This document shows positions 1 through 10,427 of a DNA stretch of 64,000 nucleotides, piece by piece. The stretch is from Phytophthora colocasiae (taxonomy: Eukaryota > Oomycota > Peronosporomycetes > Peronosporales > Peronosporaceae). The stretch lies in assembly GCA_018806915.1 (NCBI GenBank), contig JAGKQI010000033.1, positions 620,001 through 684,000 of the forward strand, written 5' to 3'. The position numbers and the translations under genes are program-made. The notes beneath the pieces are model-generated. The model was given only the letters and a program-made list of their open reading frames with translations, did not search any database and had not been told where the DNA came from. Within the stretch, counting starts at the first letter, position 1; every line of letters begins with the position of its first letter.

Positions 1-395
1 CACCCGAACCGACCAAACCGACTTTGATGTGCGCCTTCATCGAATGTATTAATCCGGATCCAGATGCCATGGATCTATTCGCTCAGCTTGTGTGGTACCA
101 GCTCGTCGAGCGACCTGTTTGGCCTTGGTAATATTGCTCCGGCCGTCACAAAGGCAGGTCGCCGTGTCGGTATTCAAGCACATCGGTAACGGAGATGCAA
201 GATGCTTCAAAGTTTCATGAAGTGCAGGTGCCAGATAAACCATTTCGAGAAGTGCAATTGAAGGATCGCCAAGATGTCAGTTCCAGAGTACTATATAAAA
301 TACTATAGTAATGGAAAAGGTCTTAAATCGAGTTACTAGTGCTATAGTAGTTTATGTCAGTCGATCAGCGTTATCAGGTATCAGCAAGAAAAAAG
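1..395. other. Intergenic, no gene recognised
   Basis: No ORF here resembles a protein I recognise, and the one short minus-strand ORF (49-243) has no features of a real gene. The stretch may hold the promoter of the CRN remnant that starts at 396. No clear initiator was found. Confidence 0.5.
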
Positions 396-1392
396 ATGTG
401 GATCATCATTGGTGTGGCAGGTAGCGCGTTTGGTGTGGACATCGACGCGTGGCGATGTTGAAAGACGCTATCAAGGCTGAGAATAGCGAATTAAGTGTTC
501 TAGTCGCCTCATGCGGCTTTTCCAGGCACGGAAGGACGGCATGGCATGGCTGATGGAGAAGGATTTGATCAAAAATATGCGGAAGGGGGAGATCTCTACT
601 GAAACTGTGAGCAGCTACATGGTGGAGGAGTTGGAGGCTATGACTGAAAAGATCTACGAGAAGCTCCCCAATACAATCCCCGATGGAATTATTCACGTGC
701 TGGTGGTGTTTCCAGGACAAGAAGAGTCATCCGGAAAAGGGGTACCCGAAAAGGATTCATCCTCTATATACGCGTTAGCTACGTCGCGGTTGTTGGAGTT
801 CACGTTCTCGAACGTTTGCAGTACAGCACCTACACAGGCCCAAACTATGAAAGCGAAATTGGTGGAAGCTTACAAGTGTGACTGCAGACAAGAAAACGAG
901 AATGGCGAATCCATGTTGTTGTGTATGGTGATGGATATTGCTCTACCGAGCTCTGTTGTGATCGGATCACACATTTTCCACCGTGAACGTGCTTCTCTAG
1001 TGGGAATCGGCAATATTGAAGATGTCAGGAATGGATTGCTACTGTTCAAGCCGATCAAAAGCGCCATGGATAACCTTGACATCGCGTTTCTTGGCGACAA
1101 GTGCCATCAGTTCTCATTGAAGGTTTTCAATCCATCGATCAAGGCGGAGCTACTCGTGGACTGGTTGACTGAAGAGCAGTGGAAGGCACTTGGAGGTGAC
1201 TCTTTGCCAACAGGTTGGAGGAACAATGAGAGGCCGCTGTCTGCTCCAAATGCGCCGAATTTTGATGTGCTCACAACTTTTGGAGAGTTGGATGGCAAGA
1301 CATTGTCGATAAACTCGATATATTTTACATACGGTAATAGCTTAAATAATATCTTCTCGACGGAGCAACTCCGTCCTGTTCACGAGTACTAG
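396..1392 (+). pseudogene. Crinkler (CRN) effector with HNH-nuclease-like C-terminus, frameshifted
   Basis: CRN proteins are oomycete effectors delivered into plant cells, with a ubiquitin-like LFLAK N-terminus followed by a DWL region that ends in an HVLVxxP motif. Seen here: an ATG at 396 opens a frame coding GVAGSAFGVDIDA, the CRN start signature, which hits TGA within 22 codons. The next CRN block (LKDAIKAEN, from about 455) lies in a second frame. From about 490 the similarity continues in a third frame, the 293-codon ORF with ATG at 511: LRLFQAR in place of LQLFLAK, then HVLVVFP at residues 62-68. The C-terminal part has SHIFHRE...RNGLLLFKPI...DN, the pattern of HNH_2-type nucleases. 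Two frameshifts in the N-terminal domain suggest a pseudogene; unrecognised short introns or sequence errors are alternatives. The gene converges on the VPS9 gene with 37 bp between stops. Confidence 0.72.
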
Positions 1393-1429
1393 TATGAATC
1401 ACCACAATTGGGTTCATTCACAAACACAC

Positions 1430-2917
1430 TCACTGGGATTCGGCGTCATCTGCCGAAAAGTTGCCCATGATGTAGCACATAGCAGCTTGGAGGCAGGCCA
1501 GGTAATAGGCAGCCTCTGATCCATCCTGGGACTCATCGATGGCGTACTGCTCCATCAGGAACACTTGCGAGTGCAGGTGTGGCAGCTCGCAACGACTCAG
1601 CACGTACACCATAAGCGGAAGCAACACATCTGCCGAAATGCAGTTGCTGTCGAGGCCAAGTCCGTCCTTGGCCTCGCGGTACAGTGTGCACACGGCACGC
1701 ATAAAGGCCGAAAGCACACTGGAGGGCATCAGGTTCGGGATCTCGTTGAAAGCAGCAACTGAATCGGTAAAGATATCCTGCTGCTTAGCCTCTTCAGGGA
1801 TCTCCACGGGGACACCAACCTCCTCAAGCCTCATCTCACGCATCTTGAATGCTTGCTCACGCCACGAGGCATTCAGCTCGTCCAGATCAGCTGCAGTTCC
1901 ACGGTAGCACGCACAGGCCAGGCGACTGAAGACCATGTTCTCCACGAACACACGGAGAGCTGGCAACTGGGTCTTCTCCAACTTGGCTTCAGTAGACACT
2001 GCGTTCACAATCTCCTGGACCAGAGACTGCATGATGTCGCGCGGTTCTCTGTCATCGAAAACCGTCTTGGGACCAGGTTGGCTGCTGGGGCGGGTGAAGG
2101 AGCGCATAGTGTCGAGGCAGAGCTTGTCCAGAGCCTTCTTCAGCTCAGGCTTCAACAGTTTTTGACGACTGAGAAGCTTCTCGAACCGCACAAGAGCAGC
2201 CGAAGGTTCGTCCTTGGCAGAAGTAACTTCGTTCACTTGAGCCAGCACTTGTTCTAGAGTCAAACCGCTGGGTACCAAGTTCTTCTGGCCGTGAAGCTCC
2301 ATGAGCTTGCCAAGATAGTTGGCCTGAAGCTGAAGCACATGTCGCATCCAGTCCTCAGCCAGCGCACGGTCGGACTGTTCAATGCCGTCCAGAAGCGTCT
2401 GGCTAGCAGCGAAGCTTCCACGGCGCTGCGATCCATTGGCGAGGTCATCCTCGTCTAGTGCGAGTAGAGTGCGCATGTCACTGAGCACAGCCAGCGAGCG
2501 GTTTCCAGTGGCCACTTCAGCCACGAGCTGCATCTGAAGAAGCGCGACTTGGTCGCGACGACTGGAACTGAGCCAGCACTTGACGCTGCGAAGAAGCTCT
2601 CGACGCTTGGATAGACGCGCCTTGCGCTTGAGCACGTGCTGCGACTCCTGCTGGATACGGAGCGTGAGCTGCTCGAGCGCCGAGGACGCGTCCGATGACA
2701 CGGCGGCGTCGAAGCTTCGCCAACGACGCTGACCCACGTCGGCCGCTGGAATGGCGTGGTCCACGCCGCCGAACGAGAATGTACTGGGGATGGATGTTCG
2801 ACGACGAAGTGTGGCGGCCTCCGACTCGATAGGCGCCAGGACGGACGCGTCCGCCTTGACGTCCACGACGCGCTCGGCCGCCGGGTTCGGTGATACGCTG
2901 AGATCCTCCAGAGCCAT
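1430..2917 (-). CDS. VPS9-domain protein, probable Rab5-family guanine nucleotide exchange factor
   Basis: A single-exon 495-residue ORF with ATG at 2917. The C-terminal third carries a VPS9 signature, roughly residues 425-485: SADVLLPLMVYVLSRCELPH, a FLMEQY segment, then YYLACLQAAMCYI. This matches the family pattern in which an Asp and Tyr contact the Rab GTPase. VPS9 proteins activate Rab5/Rab21-type GTPases on early endosomes, so a role in endocytic traffic is inferred. Residues 75-250 are Lys/Arg/Gln/Leu-rich and look helical, possibly coiled coil. No RING, Ras-association or SH2 domain is visible, so it is not a clear rabex or RIN orthologue. The gene is not interrupted and its base use resembles the neighbouring host genes. 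Domain call confident; the exact Rab partner is unknown. Confidence 0.85.
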   Translation of the reverse strand: MALEDLSVSPNPAAERVVDVKADASVLAPIESEAATLRRRTSIPSTFSFGGVDHAIPAADVGQRRWRSFDAAVSSDASSALEQLTLRIQQESQHVLKRKARLSKRRELLRSVKCWLSSSRRDQVALLQMQLVAEVATGNRSLAVLSDMRTLLALDEDDLANGSQRRGSFAASQTLLDGIEQSDRALAEDWMRHVLQLQANYLGKLMELHGQKNLVPSGLTLEQVLAQVNEVTSAKDEPSAALVRFEKLLSRQKLLKPELKKALDKLCLDTMRSFTRPSSQPGPKTVFDDREPRDIMQSLVQEIVNAVSTEAKLEKTQLPALRVFVENMVFSRLACACYRGTAADLDELNASWREQAFKMREMRLEEVGVPVEIPEEAKQQDIFTDSVAAFNEIPNLMPSSVLSAFMRAVCTLYREAKDGLGLDSNCISADVLLPLMVYVLSRCELPHLHSQVFLMEQYAIDESQDGSEAAYYLACLQAAMCYIMGNFSADDAESQ

Positions 2918-4614
2918 AGTTTGTTCTGTGTTTTTAGTGGCACGGAATGGAATTAGACCTGAGCGGGGCTAAATCCGGGCAACTTGCGCACGATGGAGTG
3001 AAAGCAACTATGAGCGAGAGTTGGCAACGTTGAGCTCAGAGACAGAAAAGCCACCCTCTCGCACGTGCTTAGGTGTTTGAGTGCGTGGTGGGCAGCAGCG
3101 GTACCACATATGCTTTGCGAATTGGTTCTAACAGGTTGGATGCTGTATGCAGGTACGAAAGATGAAAGGTACATACTGAGCACAAGTCACTACAGAGCAA
3201 TCCAGCGCTGGATCGTACCTAAAATTAAAAGAAGAAAGGTTTGGCGATTTGAAATCGCGTGCTTAGGTCGGAATACAATATGTAGCAAGCCGCAGCCGCG
3301 CCATGGAACTTTGCCCTGAATGCCGCCACCTGCTGCTTCTAGCTGCGCACTATGGTGACCAGCCCTGCAGCCTATACTGCTGCAAGTCTGTTGGCCCAGA
3401 TAGCTTCAGCTGAAGTATTATAGTGTCCGACGTTCAGGTCTTTGCTGCAGCTGGCCGGCAATCATTGCAAACAGAGTGTAATGTGCCAATGGAACTCGTA
3501 TCCACCAGCCCCCACGCGCTGCAGTCAGCTGACGGCTGCCACTACCAGCGCGTGTGAACCATGATCTCGCAGAGAGCTGGGTTCCTATCCGGGCTGCCGG
3601 CCGGTGTCGTCGCAGCGGCCAAGATCTTTTTTATTTTTTCTCCGGGATTCTCGCATGTCCTTCGCAGATAAGAGAAGGAAAAATTGTCTTCCTGGCAATT
3701 GTGCCATCGTTTTAAGTGAGCCGGCTCAAGCGCACTGGAAAATTGGCGCACAAATGCGGCGCTGCGGAGTTCTCTTGGTCGGCAGTTGAGCTGCTCGCTG
3801 GCTCTTCTGGAGCGCACGCTTGCTGGTGTTGCAGAGACCGTCGTGGCGAGATCGTCGCCAGGAATCGCCGGTGCTCCGAATGTCGAGATAGAGTGCAGTA
3901 CTCCGGCAGTTCGTGGCGCGAGCTACAATTTAACACCACCAAGATGCTGAAACTCAACATTGCGGTGCCCAAGGTTTGCCGTACAGATCGGGGGCGATGG
4001 GCCGAACGTTTCGAGTGAGCGTGGCGACTGAAGATCGCTTCAAGGCTGGACTGGCGGCAGCACCACCACCCAAATACGTGACCTCTTCCGCGCTGCTACT
4101 AGCAGTGCTAGTGGCGCCGCCACCACCCATTCCGCACTGACCGGCAAGCTTTACCCAGCATTGTTGGGTAAAGTCTTTTGCAGCGCTGGCGAACGTGCCT
4201 TGGTCGACGCGCCCGTTCTGGCACCAAAAGACATGAACGTCGAGGACTTCGCGACTTGCTCGCGGCTTTGCTGCCGCCAGAATGATTCCGGGGGACGATG
4301 AAATTACAGCGACCTCAGTGCCACCTCCCACGCCGAGGCCCTCGCTGCTCATCGCCCCGGAGTGGTCTAACAAAACCTGTATCTTTCTCCTAGAAGACGC
4401 ATACGTTGACGACCAAGGGAACACCAAGCGCTTTGAAGAGAGCGGTGCCGGCGTTTGGGATGGTTTAAACACAAGCGGGCCACATAGCATTTGATTGTCG
4501 GGACCTCGGCGGTTTTCCGCTGCGGTAGTAATCTACTGTTGCATGTGCAGACCCCCGCACACGAAGATCGCGTATAACGACAAGCAGCTCGCTATCTCGC
4601 AGTTAAAACCTGTT
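2918..4614. other. Long intergenic stretch, no supported gene
   Basis: Several ORFs of 60-180 codons occur on both strands (longest on the minus strand at 3954-4490), but none shows a recognisable domain, and they overlap each other in opposite frames. Part of 2918-3010 should hold the VPS9 gene promoter. I see no RNA gene or transposon end. Confidence 0.5.
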
Positions 4615-5675
4615 TTACTGGTTCTTCTTGGCCTCGAGCTTCTTGAGCGCACGCTTGCGGAGCGACATGTGCGTCATCATGGCGGCCTACACAGTGTCAC
4701 AAACATGGTAGTTCGTCAGAAAAGAGAGAGAAACAACAACTGCTGGTTCCGGTAACATACCTTAGCCAGGAGCCACGTGGGAGCGCTCTCATACAGCCAA
4801 ATCTGCAGCGCATGCGGCCAGTAGGGCGAGATGAGCGTGTCGTAGCCAAGGTGAGCCACCGACGCGCGCGCGTACGTGGCGGGCGACGGCACCATGAAGC
4901 TCGAGTGGCGGATCTTGGCCAGCTTGGTAGACACGAACATGGGCACGTGGCATTGAACGTGCACGTTCTTAGCGGCGTACTCAGCAGCCAGACACAGGGT
5001 GAGCTGCTCCACGTACTTTTTGGTGGCGCTGTACTCGCTGAGCAGCGGGACGACCATGCGACCAGAGCCCGAGCTCAGGTTGACGATCACACCACGCTTA
5101 CGCTGCGCCATGCCAGGGATCACGATCTTGGTCATGATAGTGGTGGCAGCCACATTGAGCTTGATCAGGCTGTCCACACGGTCCTCGTCGAGCTGATCGA
5201 AGAACTCAGGAAAGTCGTACGACACACCGACATTGTTGAACAACACACCGACATCCTTGACCTGGTCAATCTTCTTCTGCAGAGCCTCACGCACGCTCGG
5301 TTCGTCCACGCGGTTAAAATCCACAGCCAGGATCTCGACCTGTACCTTGGGGTACTTGGCCAGGATCTCGTCACGGGCGGCCTCAAGACGGCTCTGGGTG
5401 CGGCTAAGCAGCACCACGTTCATGCCCTTGCGCGCCAGCTCCATAGCGAGCGCCTTGCCGATGCCATCCGTGGCGCCAGTGACGACTCCCCATTGTCCAA
5501 AACTCTTGAGGCTCTTGGCCGGACGCAGGAAGAAAGTGTACAACGATCCCAGCAGCTGCAGCGCCAAGCGAGACAGCACCAGGCAGCCAATGGCCGCTGA
5601 GACCTTCACAGCCAGAGGGGACGCTTCCAGTGCAGCCTGCACAGGCGCTAGAAGTTCGAGCACGCGGTCGGCCAT
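4615..5675 (-). CDS. Very-long-chain 3-oxoacyl-CoA reductase (17-beta-HSD12/IFA38-like), two exons
   Basis: Short-chain dehydrogenase that would reduce 3-ketoacyl-CoA with NADPH in the ER fatty-acid elongation cycle. ATG at 5675 is preferred to an in-frame TTG at 5711. Exon 1 is 5675-4761, intron 4760-4687 (GTATGT...TAG, 74 bp), exon 2 is 4686-4615; joined length 328 codons. Residues 22-50 are hydrophobic (membrane anchor). TGATDGIG at 66-73 is the dinucleotide-binding motif, NNVG at 147-150, serines at 201-204, and the catalytic pair is Y215 and K219 (YSATK). Exon 2 supplies the tail ending KKNQ, a KKxx ER-retrieval signal. Reading through the intron would replace this tail, so splicing decides ER retention. 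Length fits the family (about 310-350). A steroid-dehydrogenase role cannot be excluded. Confidence 0.88.
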
Positions 5676-5849
5676 CTTGATGGGGATCAAAGGACGAAGA
5701 ATGAGAACCAATGGGTTCAGGGTTGTGACGTCACAGAACGTACTTAAGTATCTCTTACATTTCTATAGGCGTACTTAATGACCTGTTAAATTGATTAGGT
5801 ACGGACGCTGACTACATTGGACAAAACGGCACTGAAAATCGCTGCGACC
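5676..5849. promoter_or_regulatory. Short divergent promoter between reductase and membrane-protein genes
   Basis: Only 174 bp separate the two start codons. On the minus strand a CTCATTCTTCGTCC initiator (about 5707-5690) lies just upstream of the reductase ATG and matches the oomycete Inr. A perfect TGACGTCA palindrome (CRE/bZIP-type site) sits at 5726-5733 and a CCAAT at 5709-5713. On the plus side an Inr-like ACATTGGACAAAAC occurs near 5814. Co-regulation of the pair is inferred. Confidence 0.5.
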
Positions 5850-6506
5850 ATGGGGAAGCGCCGCGCGATCCGGAATATGCTCACGGTGTCGGACGGCTAC
5901 TGGGGCTTCGTGCACCAGAAGCGCTTCTACCGGTGGCTTTATGCTTCATTGACGTTCTTCGCTATTTTCGCTGTGGTCGTGGCTTTCTTCGACGTGGGAG
6001 CTGGCACTACTTACGCTGCCAGTTTCGTGGCCAGTAAATACACGCAGGGCCAGCTGGACGAGAACCAGCGGCTGCTCCAGTGGATCTACGTCTTCTACCC
6101 CACACCATTCGCCTTCGCCTGGCTCCTCGTCTACTTCGCGAAGTTTCTTTTTTGCTGGAAGATCAAACGTTTGCGGAAGGCTCGCAATTACAAGTACAAT
6201 CTCATGCTGGCCTCACTGGTTGTCGCTATCTTCTACGCAGTGGTACTGAAATCTGTGCTGAAGATGACGCTTTATTCGGGCCCGAAGCTTCGTAGCGCCA
6301 TCGTTATCGGTCTCTGCGAACTGGGACTTGTGGGTATTGAAGTGTTCGACGAGCGGAAAGAACGGAAGGAACGACACCGGAAGAAGAAGCTCTTGCGGGA
6401 GCAACAAGCTGCTGAAGAGCAGTTGTATCGGCAACATGAACACAAGTCCGATGCAGCAGCGCAACAACAATTGGCTCAACCTAGAGATCCCGCGAGCATG
6501 CTGTAA
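5850..6506 (+). CDS. Multi-pass membrane protein of unknown function
   Basis: The ORF is open from a TTG at 5817, but the first ATG is at 5850, giving 218 residues. I do not recognise a named family. Three strongly hydrophobic stretches are visible: residues about 31-51 (ASLTFFAIFAVVVAFFDV), 80-102 (WIYVFYPTPFAFAWLLVYFAKF) and 119-136 (LMLASLVVAIFYAVVLKS), with a weaker one near 148-160. They are separated by short basic loops (KIKRLRKARNYK). The C-terminal 55 residues are highly charged and Gln-rich (ERKERKERHRKKK, then AAAQQQ), a likely cytosolic helix or coiled coil. It shares a promoter with the ER fatty-acid reductase, which makes an ER or endomembrane location plausible but unproven. 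Confidence 0.65.
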   Translation: MGKRRAIRNMLTVSDGYWGFVHQKRFYRWLYASLTFFAIFAVVVAFFDVGAGTTYAASFVASKYTQGQLDENQRLLQWIYVFYPTPFAFAWLLVYFAKFLFCWKIKRLRKARNYKYNLMLASLVVAIFYAVVLKSVLKMTLYSGPKLRSAIVIGLCELGLVGIEVFDERKERKERHRKKKLLREQQAAEEQLYRQHEHKSDAAAQQQLAQPRDPASML

Positions 6507-7020
6507 ATGCAATGAGCTGTTCAAGTTGAATCTCTGTAGGAGGGATAACCTATTGCATTTACACATATTTAGGGGAAGAGCGGGGAGGTGGTACCAGTAC
6601 AGAGGCGTAAGAAGTTAGACTGGAAACATGTGAATAGATATTTGCTTTGAAGTAAGCTAGTGACTGAGCTATCGTTGATGCTGGCATTTCCCACGTGGCA
6701 AAGTATCTTATTCTCGTTGGCATCGAATCCAGCGGCAGCACGGAAGGCCTCCATAACGTTTTATCGTGGAGTTTCATGGAGGATCTACGGTACATGTGGA
6801 AGTGTGTCGCTAGTTCAACCCATCCGCAGTGTTCACTGGACACTGTTGAGCTCCTGTGGATTCAATGCCGGTCGTTTCCATGAACCTCTTTGCTGCACCA
6901 TATTACAGCAGAGACTGCCAGCAGTATGTACTAAGACTCCTTCATTATAAAAGTGTCTAACAAACAAAAGCTGTGCAGCACGTGGTGAACCTTGCGCGAC
7001 TACCGAGAAGAATCCTAGTG
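6507..7020. other. Intergenic, no supported gene
   Basis: Contains only short overlapping ORFs without recognisable domains. It ends at the left terminal inverted repeat of the split pogo-type element. Confidence 0.5.
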
Positions 7021-7023
7021 TTC

Positions 7024-7329
7024 CTATCTAATAGGGCGCACCATTACTGTTAGCTCAATAAACCATGCAAGGATTTGAATTACATAGGAATAGAAGGTGC
7101 AGCCAAGGTTTTCCCATGCAGTAGTGAGCCACGCCATTAGAATGTCTCGTGATGGAGCTTTGAGCTTAAACTTTTCGTCTGTAGCACGGATTTGGTGACC
7201 TCGTAGCTCATTTTGTAGATGATCCACCCACAAAGACCGTAGTCGCAGTTTAAACGGCTTCATCTACGCAATATCCGCTGGTTGACACGAGGACGTGTAA
7301 CCTGACGGGATCTTCATCAGCACTACATT
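7024..7329 (-). pseudogene. DDE (pogo/Tigger-like) transposase, C-terminal fragment
   Basis: Reading the minus strand from the insertion point gives a segment with KIPSGYTSSCQPADIA, the conserved stretch before the last acidic residue in pogo/Tigger DDE transposases. It is followed by MKPFKLRLRSLWVDHL and KFKLKAPSRDILMAWLTTAW, which resemble the post-catalytic region of oomycete DDE_1 proteins. A TAG stop sits directly before MKPFK where the family usually has Trp. The other half of the gene is at 48321-48720, and the reading frame is continuous across the A1 insertion when one target-site copy is removed. Confidence 0.75.
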
Positions 7330-7822
7330 TGTCCCGTATCCGGGATCGAGGGTGGCGTTCCAGCAGTGTTGGACCCCAGTCGGGCTCCTGAAAGACCCAA
7401 GCGGCCTCGGTGTCTGGGTGGCTCAAGTCGGAGTACCATACCAGTGGTACAGTATCAGTAAGGGGGACCTTCCCGCAATGATGGCGCTAGGTGGCGACGT
7501 GGAGGTCCAAGGCACCAAGGAGCTGAAGGTAACTGAGACCAAGTCCCCGGTGGAGTGGAGACTGCAAGGACGGATGGCACGTCGACGGTGCCCGGTGAGT
7601 GCGAAAGGTGAGGTGTCACCCCCAAGGGCGTGGTACCATACGGCGCTCTTCATTTTTTTAGTTAGTTACGAATTTCCCTAGTCAAGTGAACAAGAACAAG
7701 AATCAACGTATATTGCATTTATTCAAGGACTTACTCTTCTCTACTCTACTTCTAGACCCCACTCAGGACCGTACTCATCTAACAGCCACAGGTACCGACC
7801 CCGACAAGGGAGGTACGTGACA
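7330..7822 (+). repeat. A1 5' LTR with adjacent primer-binding site
   Basis: 493 bp, TG...CA ends. The same sequence recurs at 33294-33653 and 48183-48320, with only isolated differences (for example AAGCGG here and AAGTGG there). The primer-binding site candidate TGGTGGAGAAGCAGG follows two bases after the LTR, as in A2 (53575 on). Confidence 0.9.
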
Positions 7823-8105
7823 TTTGGTGGAGAAGCAGGGTACCTGTTAGCTGGAGAAGGTCTCTATTGGGGCAAGGGAGAGTCCGAAGGTGCACTAGAA
7901 AAGAGGAAACCCAAGGGTGCGGAACGGTTCCGCCGGGTTACGGACGAACGAGGACTCTCAGAGGAGACTGGTCTCAAGGAACGGTAGCAGAGGCTACTAA
8001 CAACCAAGTGCTGTGCGCTATATTTTGGAGTACATCCCCTGGGTGGGATCTAGGCTCTACAAGGAAGAAGAAAAACTCAAGGAGGACTACATCGCTGAAG
8101 TGAAG

Positions 8106-8910
8106 ATGGAGTCGCTAGAGCCAGGAGAGGCGAGTCAAGCGTTCCCCGCTGGAGCCGGGAACGGAAGTGAATAGCGTTCCTGGGGTGCCAATACACCGAC
8201 GTCCCAGAGGAGCGTTCGGGAAGGACAGAGTGGCTCTCCAGACGTGACGACAGCGGCAGGACTCAGCGCCGTGAGGACGAACGTGCTACAGTGGGCTGCT
8301 GGAGCCGGAGGTGACCAAGGGGAAGCGGCTCGAAGGCGCCCAAGTGGAGGTGCGAGTACGACTTCATCCAGGTCAGGAACGCCTCAAGCCGGGAACGCTT
8401 CGCGAAGCGTTCCACCCCGTCAAGACGATCCGTTCGAGATGAAGCCCCCTGCTACGCAGATGATGGAAGGCCCTGCTGGGAGTAGGCCCCAACGTACGGT
8501 TCCTTCGCCGCGGAGCTACTACGAGATGATGGGGTATCGGCCCTCGAAACAAACCGTTCCGGCCTCATGGGCTCAGGGATACGCTACTTCCCCGGCTCAA
8601 GCGTTCCCTGGAGGAGCGTTCCGACCATCCATCCCGGCCTGGACTGGAACAAGTGAGTATGTGGAGAACGCTCCGCACTCGACGAGAACGCCTCAAACGA
8701 GAGGGGCTATCGCGAGCTACCGAAATGTTACGATGAAGGACCTTTCCAGTCCGGTGGACTACGGGCTGAAGGGCTTATTTTCGACTCGCGTACGGACACC
8801 GCCGGCTTCGTATATGACGACCCCTGCTTACGCCGTCCAGACTCCCGTGCCGACTAGCGTTCCGAGAACGCTACCGCTGCATTATCCAACCGTGGATTCG
8901 CAACCGTTCT
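8106..8910 (+). pseudogene. A1 gag, N-terminal remnant
   Basis: ATG at 8106 is followed by an in-frame TAG near 8172, then an open frame to 8910. The translation (TTAAGLSAVRTNVLQWAAG, TPQTRGAIASYRNVTM) aligns with the N-terminal, Pro/Ser/Gly-rich part of the A2 gag. The capsid-like and zinc-knuckle parts are absent because the copy stops where B2 begins at 8911. Not functional. Confidence 0.8.
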
Positions 8911-9370
8911 TGTAACGGGGTTACACGTACAAGTGGTAGTACCACTTGTAACTCTAACAGTTAGGATAACTGTTAGAGGTTGGAAATGGGCCTTAGACCT
9001 TGGTGTGCTGTACACACCAAAGGATACATGGGCGAACCACATTATTGGGTGGTTCGTGTGCATTTGTGCATATTATTGGTAGAAAGTAACGGATTTCTAC
9101 CAATCACTGAGCAGAGTTTCTGCCAACCACACGTTGACAGACCCTTTAGAAATAGATAACAAACAGTTTTAGGAGGTCCATAATTGGCTTATGCCAAATT
9201 CAATAACAGTTCTCATTTTACGGTATTTTGCAGTTTAATTTAGTTATATTTGATTTAATTATACTTATTTAAATAAGTATACTTAAATTAAGTCTATTCT
9301 AATTGCACGCTTCCTCATACACGTAAGCGCACGTGTACGCCACCTAATAGGTCTAGGTAGACCCATTACA
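8911..9370 (+). repeat. B2 5' LTR, a chain of perfect hairpins
   Basis: 460 bp. In the first 194 bp six perfect stem-loops follow one another: arms 8911-8916/8920-8925; 8928-8937/8941-8950 (10 bp, 3-nt loop); 8952-8963/8967-8978 (12 bp, 3-nt loop); 9000-9007/9013-9020 (8 bp); 9033-9040/9049-9056 (8 bp); 9075-9085/9094-9104 (11 bp). Further on there is a 20-bp AT-rich palindrome (TTATTTAAATAA core). The following internal bases CCTGGTAGCAC contain the likely primer-binding site. Confidence 0.9.
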
Positions 9371-9419
9371 CCTGGTAGCACTTTGTAGTCCGTCCCACGA
9401 CCGACTGCTGTTCGTTCGT

Positions 9420-10407
9420 ATGGAGTCATACGAACGCGGGGTAGAGAACTCCCCAATGGATGAGGGATCCACTGGGACCCCTCAAATGTCCGTGACGCGC
9501 ACGGACTGCGCCCACCTGTCTGATCCAGAGTGGGAGGCTCTCCAAAGACTTTCACAAGTCATTGGAGAGGCAGCGGTAGCGACGATGCTTCGTACGCTAT
9601 CGCCGACAGAGCAACATGGTGTTGCTCTGGGGTACATTGTTAAGGAGCAACGAGATGTTGCTGCCTCGGTGGCTTCCCCTAAGCCACGCGTGGAGTCGTT
9701 GAAACTCCACGTGAGTACTCTACACGGGGAAGGAGGACGAGACCCTCCTTCGGTGGCTTGTCGAACTCGACACAGCCGTTGCGGCTCGACGTATCGTCGA
9801 TCCGATGTCGAAGGTCGCGTTCGCCATGTCATGTCTTGGCGGACGTGCGAGGAGTTGGGCCTATGGGCGCCGACTCTCGGATCCTACGTGCTTCAGCACG
9901 TACGAGGTGTTCAAGGAGGAACTCAAGCTTGCGTTTGAGCCTCCGAAGAACGAGTTCAGATCGAGAGCAGAGTTTCTCGATCTGCAACAGGGCAAGGATG
10001 ATGTTCACACCTTTGCCCAGCGTGCTCGATACTTGGTATCGAACATAGTGGCCAACCCGATCGACGAGGCGACCAAGGTCGTCACGTTCATGAAGGGACT
10101 AAGAGATGGTCCCGTCAAAACATATCTCTTCCGAGAGTATCCGAATACTCTCGAGGAGGCGATCAGCCTTGCAATGCAAGAGGAGTTTAGCCGGCGTCAA
10201 GCTAAACTCCATGCGAACGCGCCGAAGCCGGCGCGTCCTGTTGTGAAGACGGGAGGTCCGGAACCTATGGACCTCTCGAGTGCTACGACTGCTGGTCAAC
10301 AGCAGCGTAGATACGGCAAGGTTCGATGTTACAAGTGTAGTAACATCGGTCACTATGCACGCGAGTGCACAGCGGGCGGGCGTTCAAAAAACGCCAAGGA
10401 CCAGTAG
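9420..10407 (+). pseudogene. B2 gag (capsid and CCHC zinc knuckle), one frameshift
   Basis: ATG at 9420. The gag domain (ETLLRWLVELDTAV in the intact frame, MSCLGGRARSWAYGRRL, FKEELKLAFEPP) runs to a single zinc knuckle, CYKCSNIGHYAREC, near 10330-10370, and the frame ends at TAG 10405-10407. Relative to B1 (38630 on), one extra base near 9716-9720 breaks the frame between residue about 98 and the rest, so B2 gag is inactive as it stands. Everything after that point is intact up to the frameshift signal. The protein would form the particle shell and bind the RNA. Confidence 0.85.
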
Positions 10408-10427
10408 GCGCGGGGCGTCCTACTGGT
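10386..10427 (+). promoter_or_regulatory. -1 programmed ribosomal frameshift signal between gag and pol (family B)
   Basis: The heptamer A AAA AAC (10386-10392) is in the correct phase of the gag frame (tcA AAA AAC). After a 7-nt spacer comes a perfect 9-bp stem-loop, arms 10400-10408 and 10419-10427, that contains the gag TAG. Shifting -1 on the heptamer leads straight into the protease frame. The inverted copy B3 keeps the same heptamer (complement of 22383-22389). B1 has lost two of the six A residues (39595-39598), which would fuse gag and pol in one frame. Confidence 0.82.

Noticed and set aside
3954..4490. 178-codon minus-strand ORF as a gene
   Set aside because: No recognisable domain; low-complexity Ser/Gly/Ala content; overlapping ORFs on the other strand look equally good.
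5817..5850. TTG at 5817 (and TTG at 5711, GTG at 32121) as start codons
   Set aside because: Nuclear oomycete genes start with ATG; in-frame ATGs lie shortly downstream (5850, 5675, 31929).
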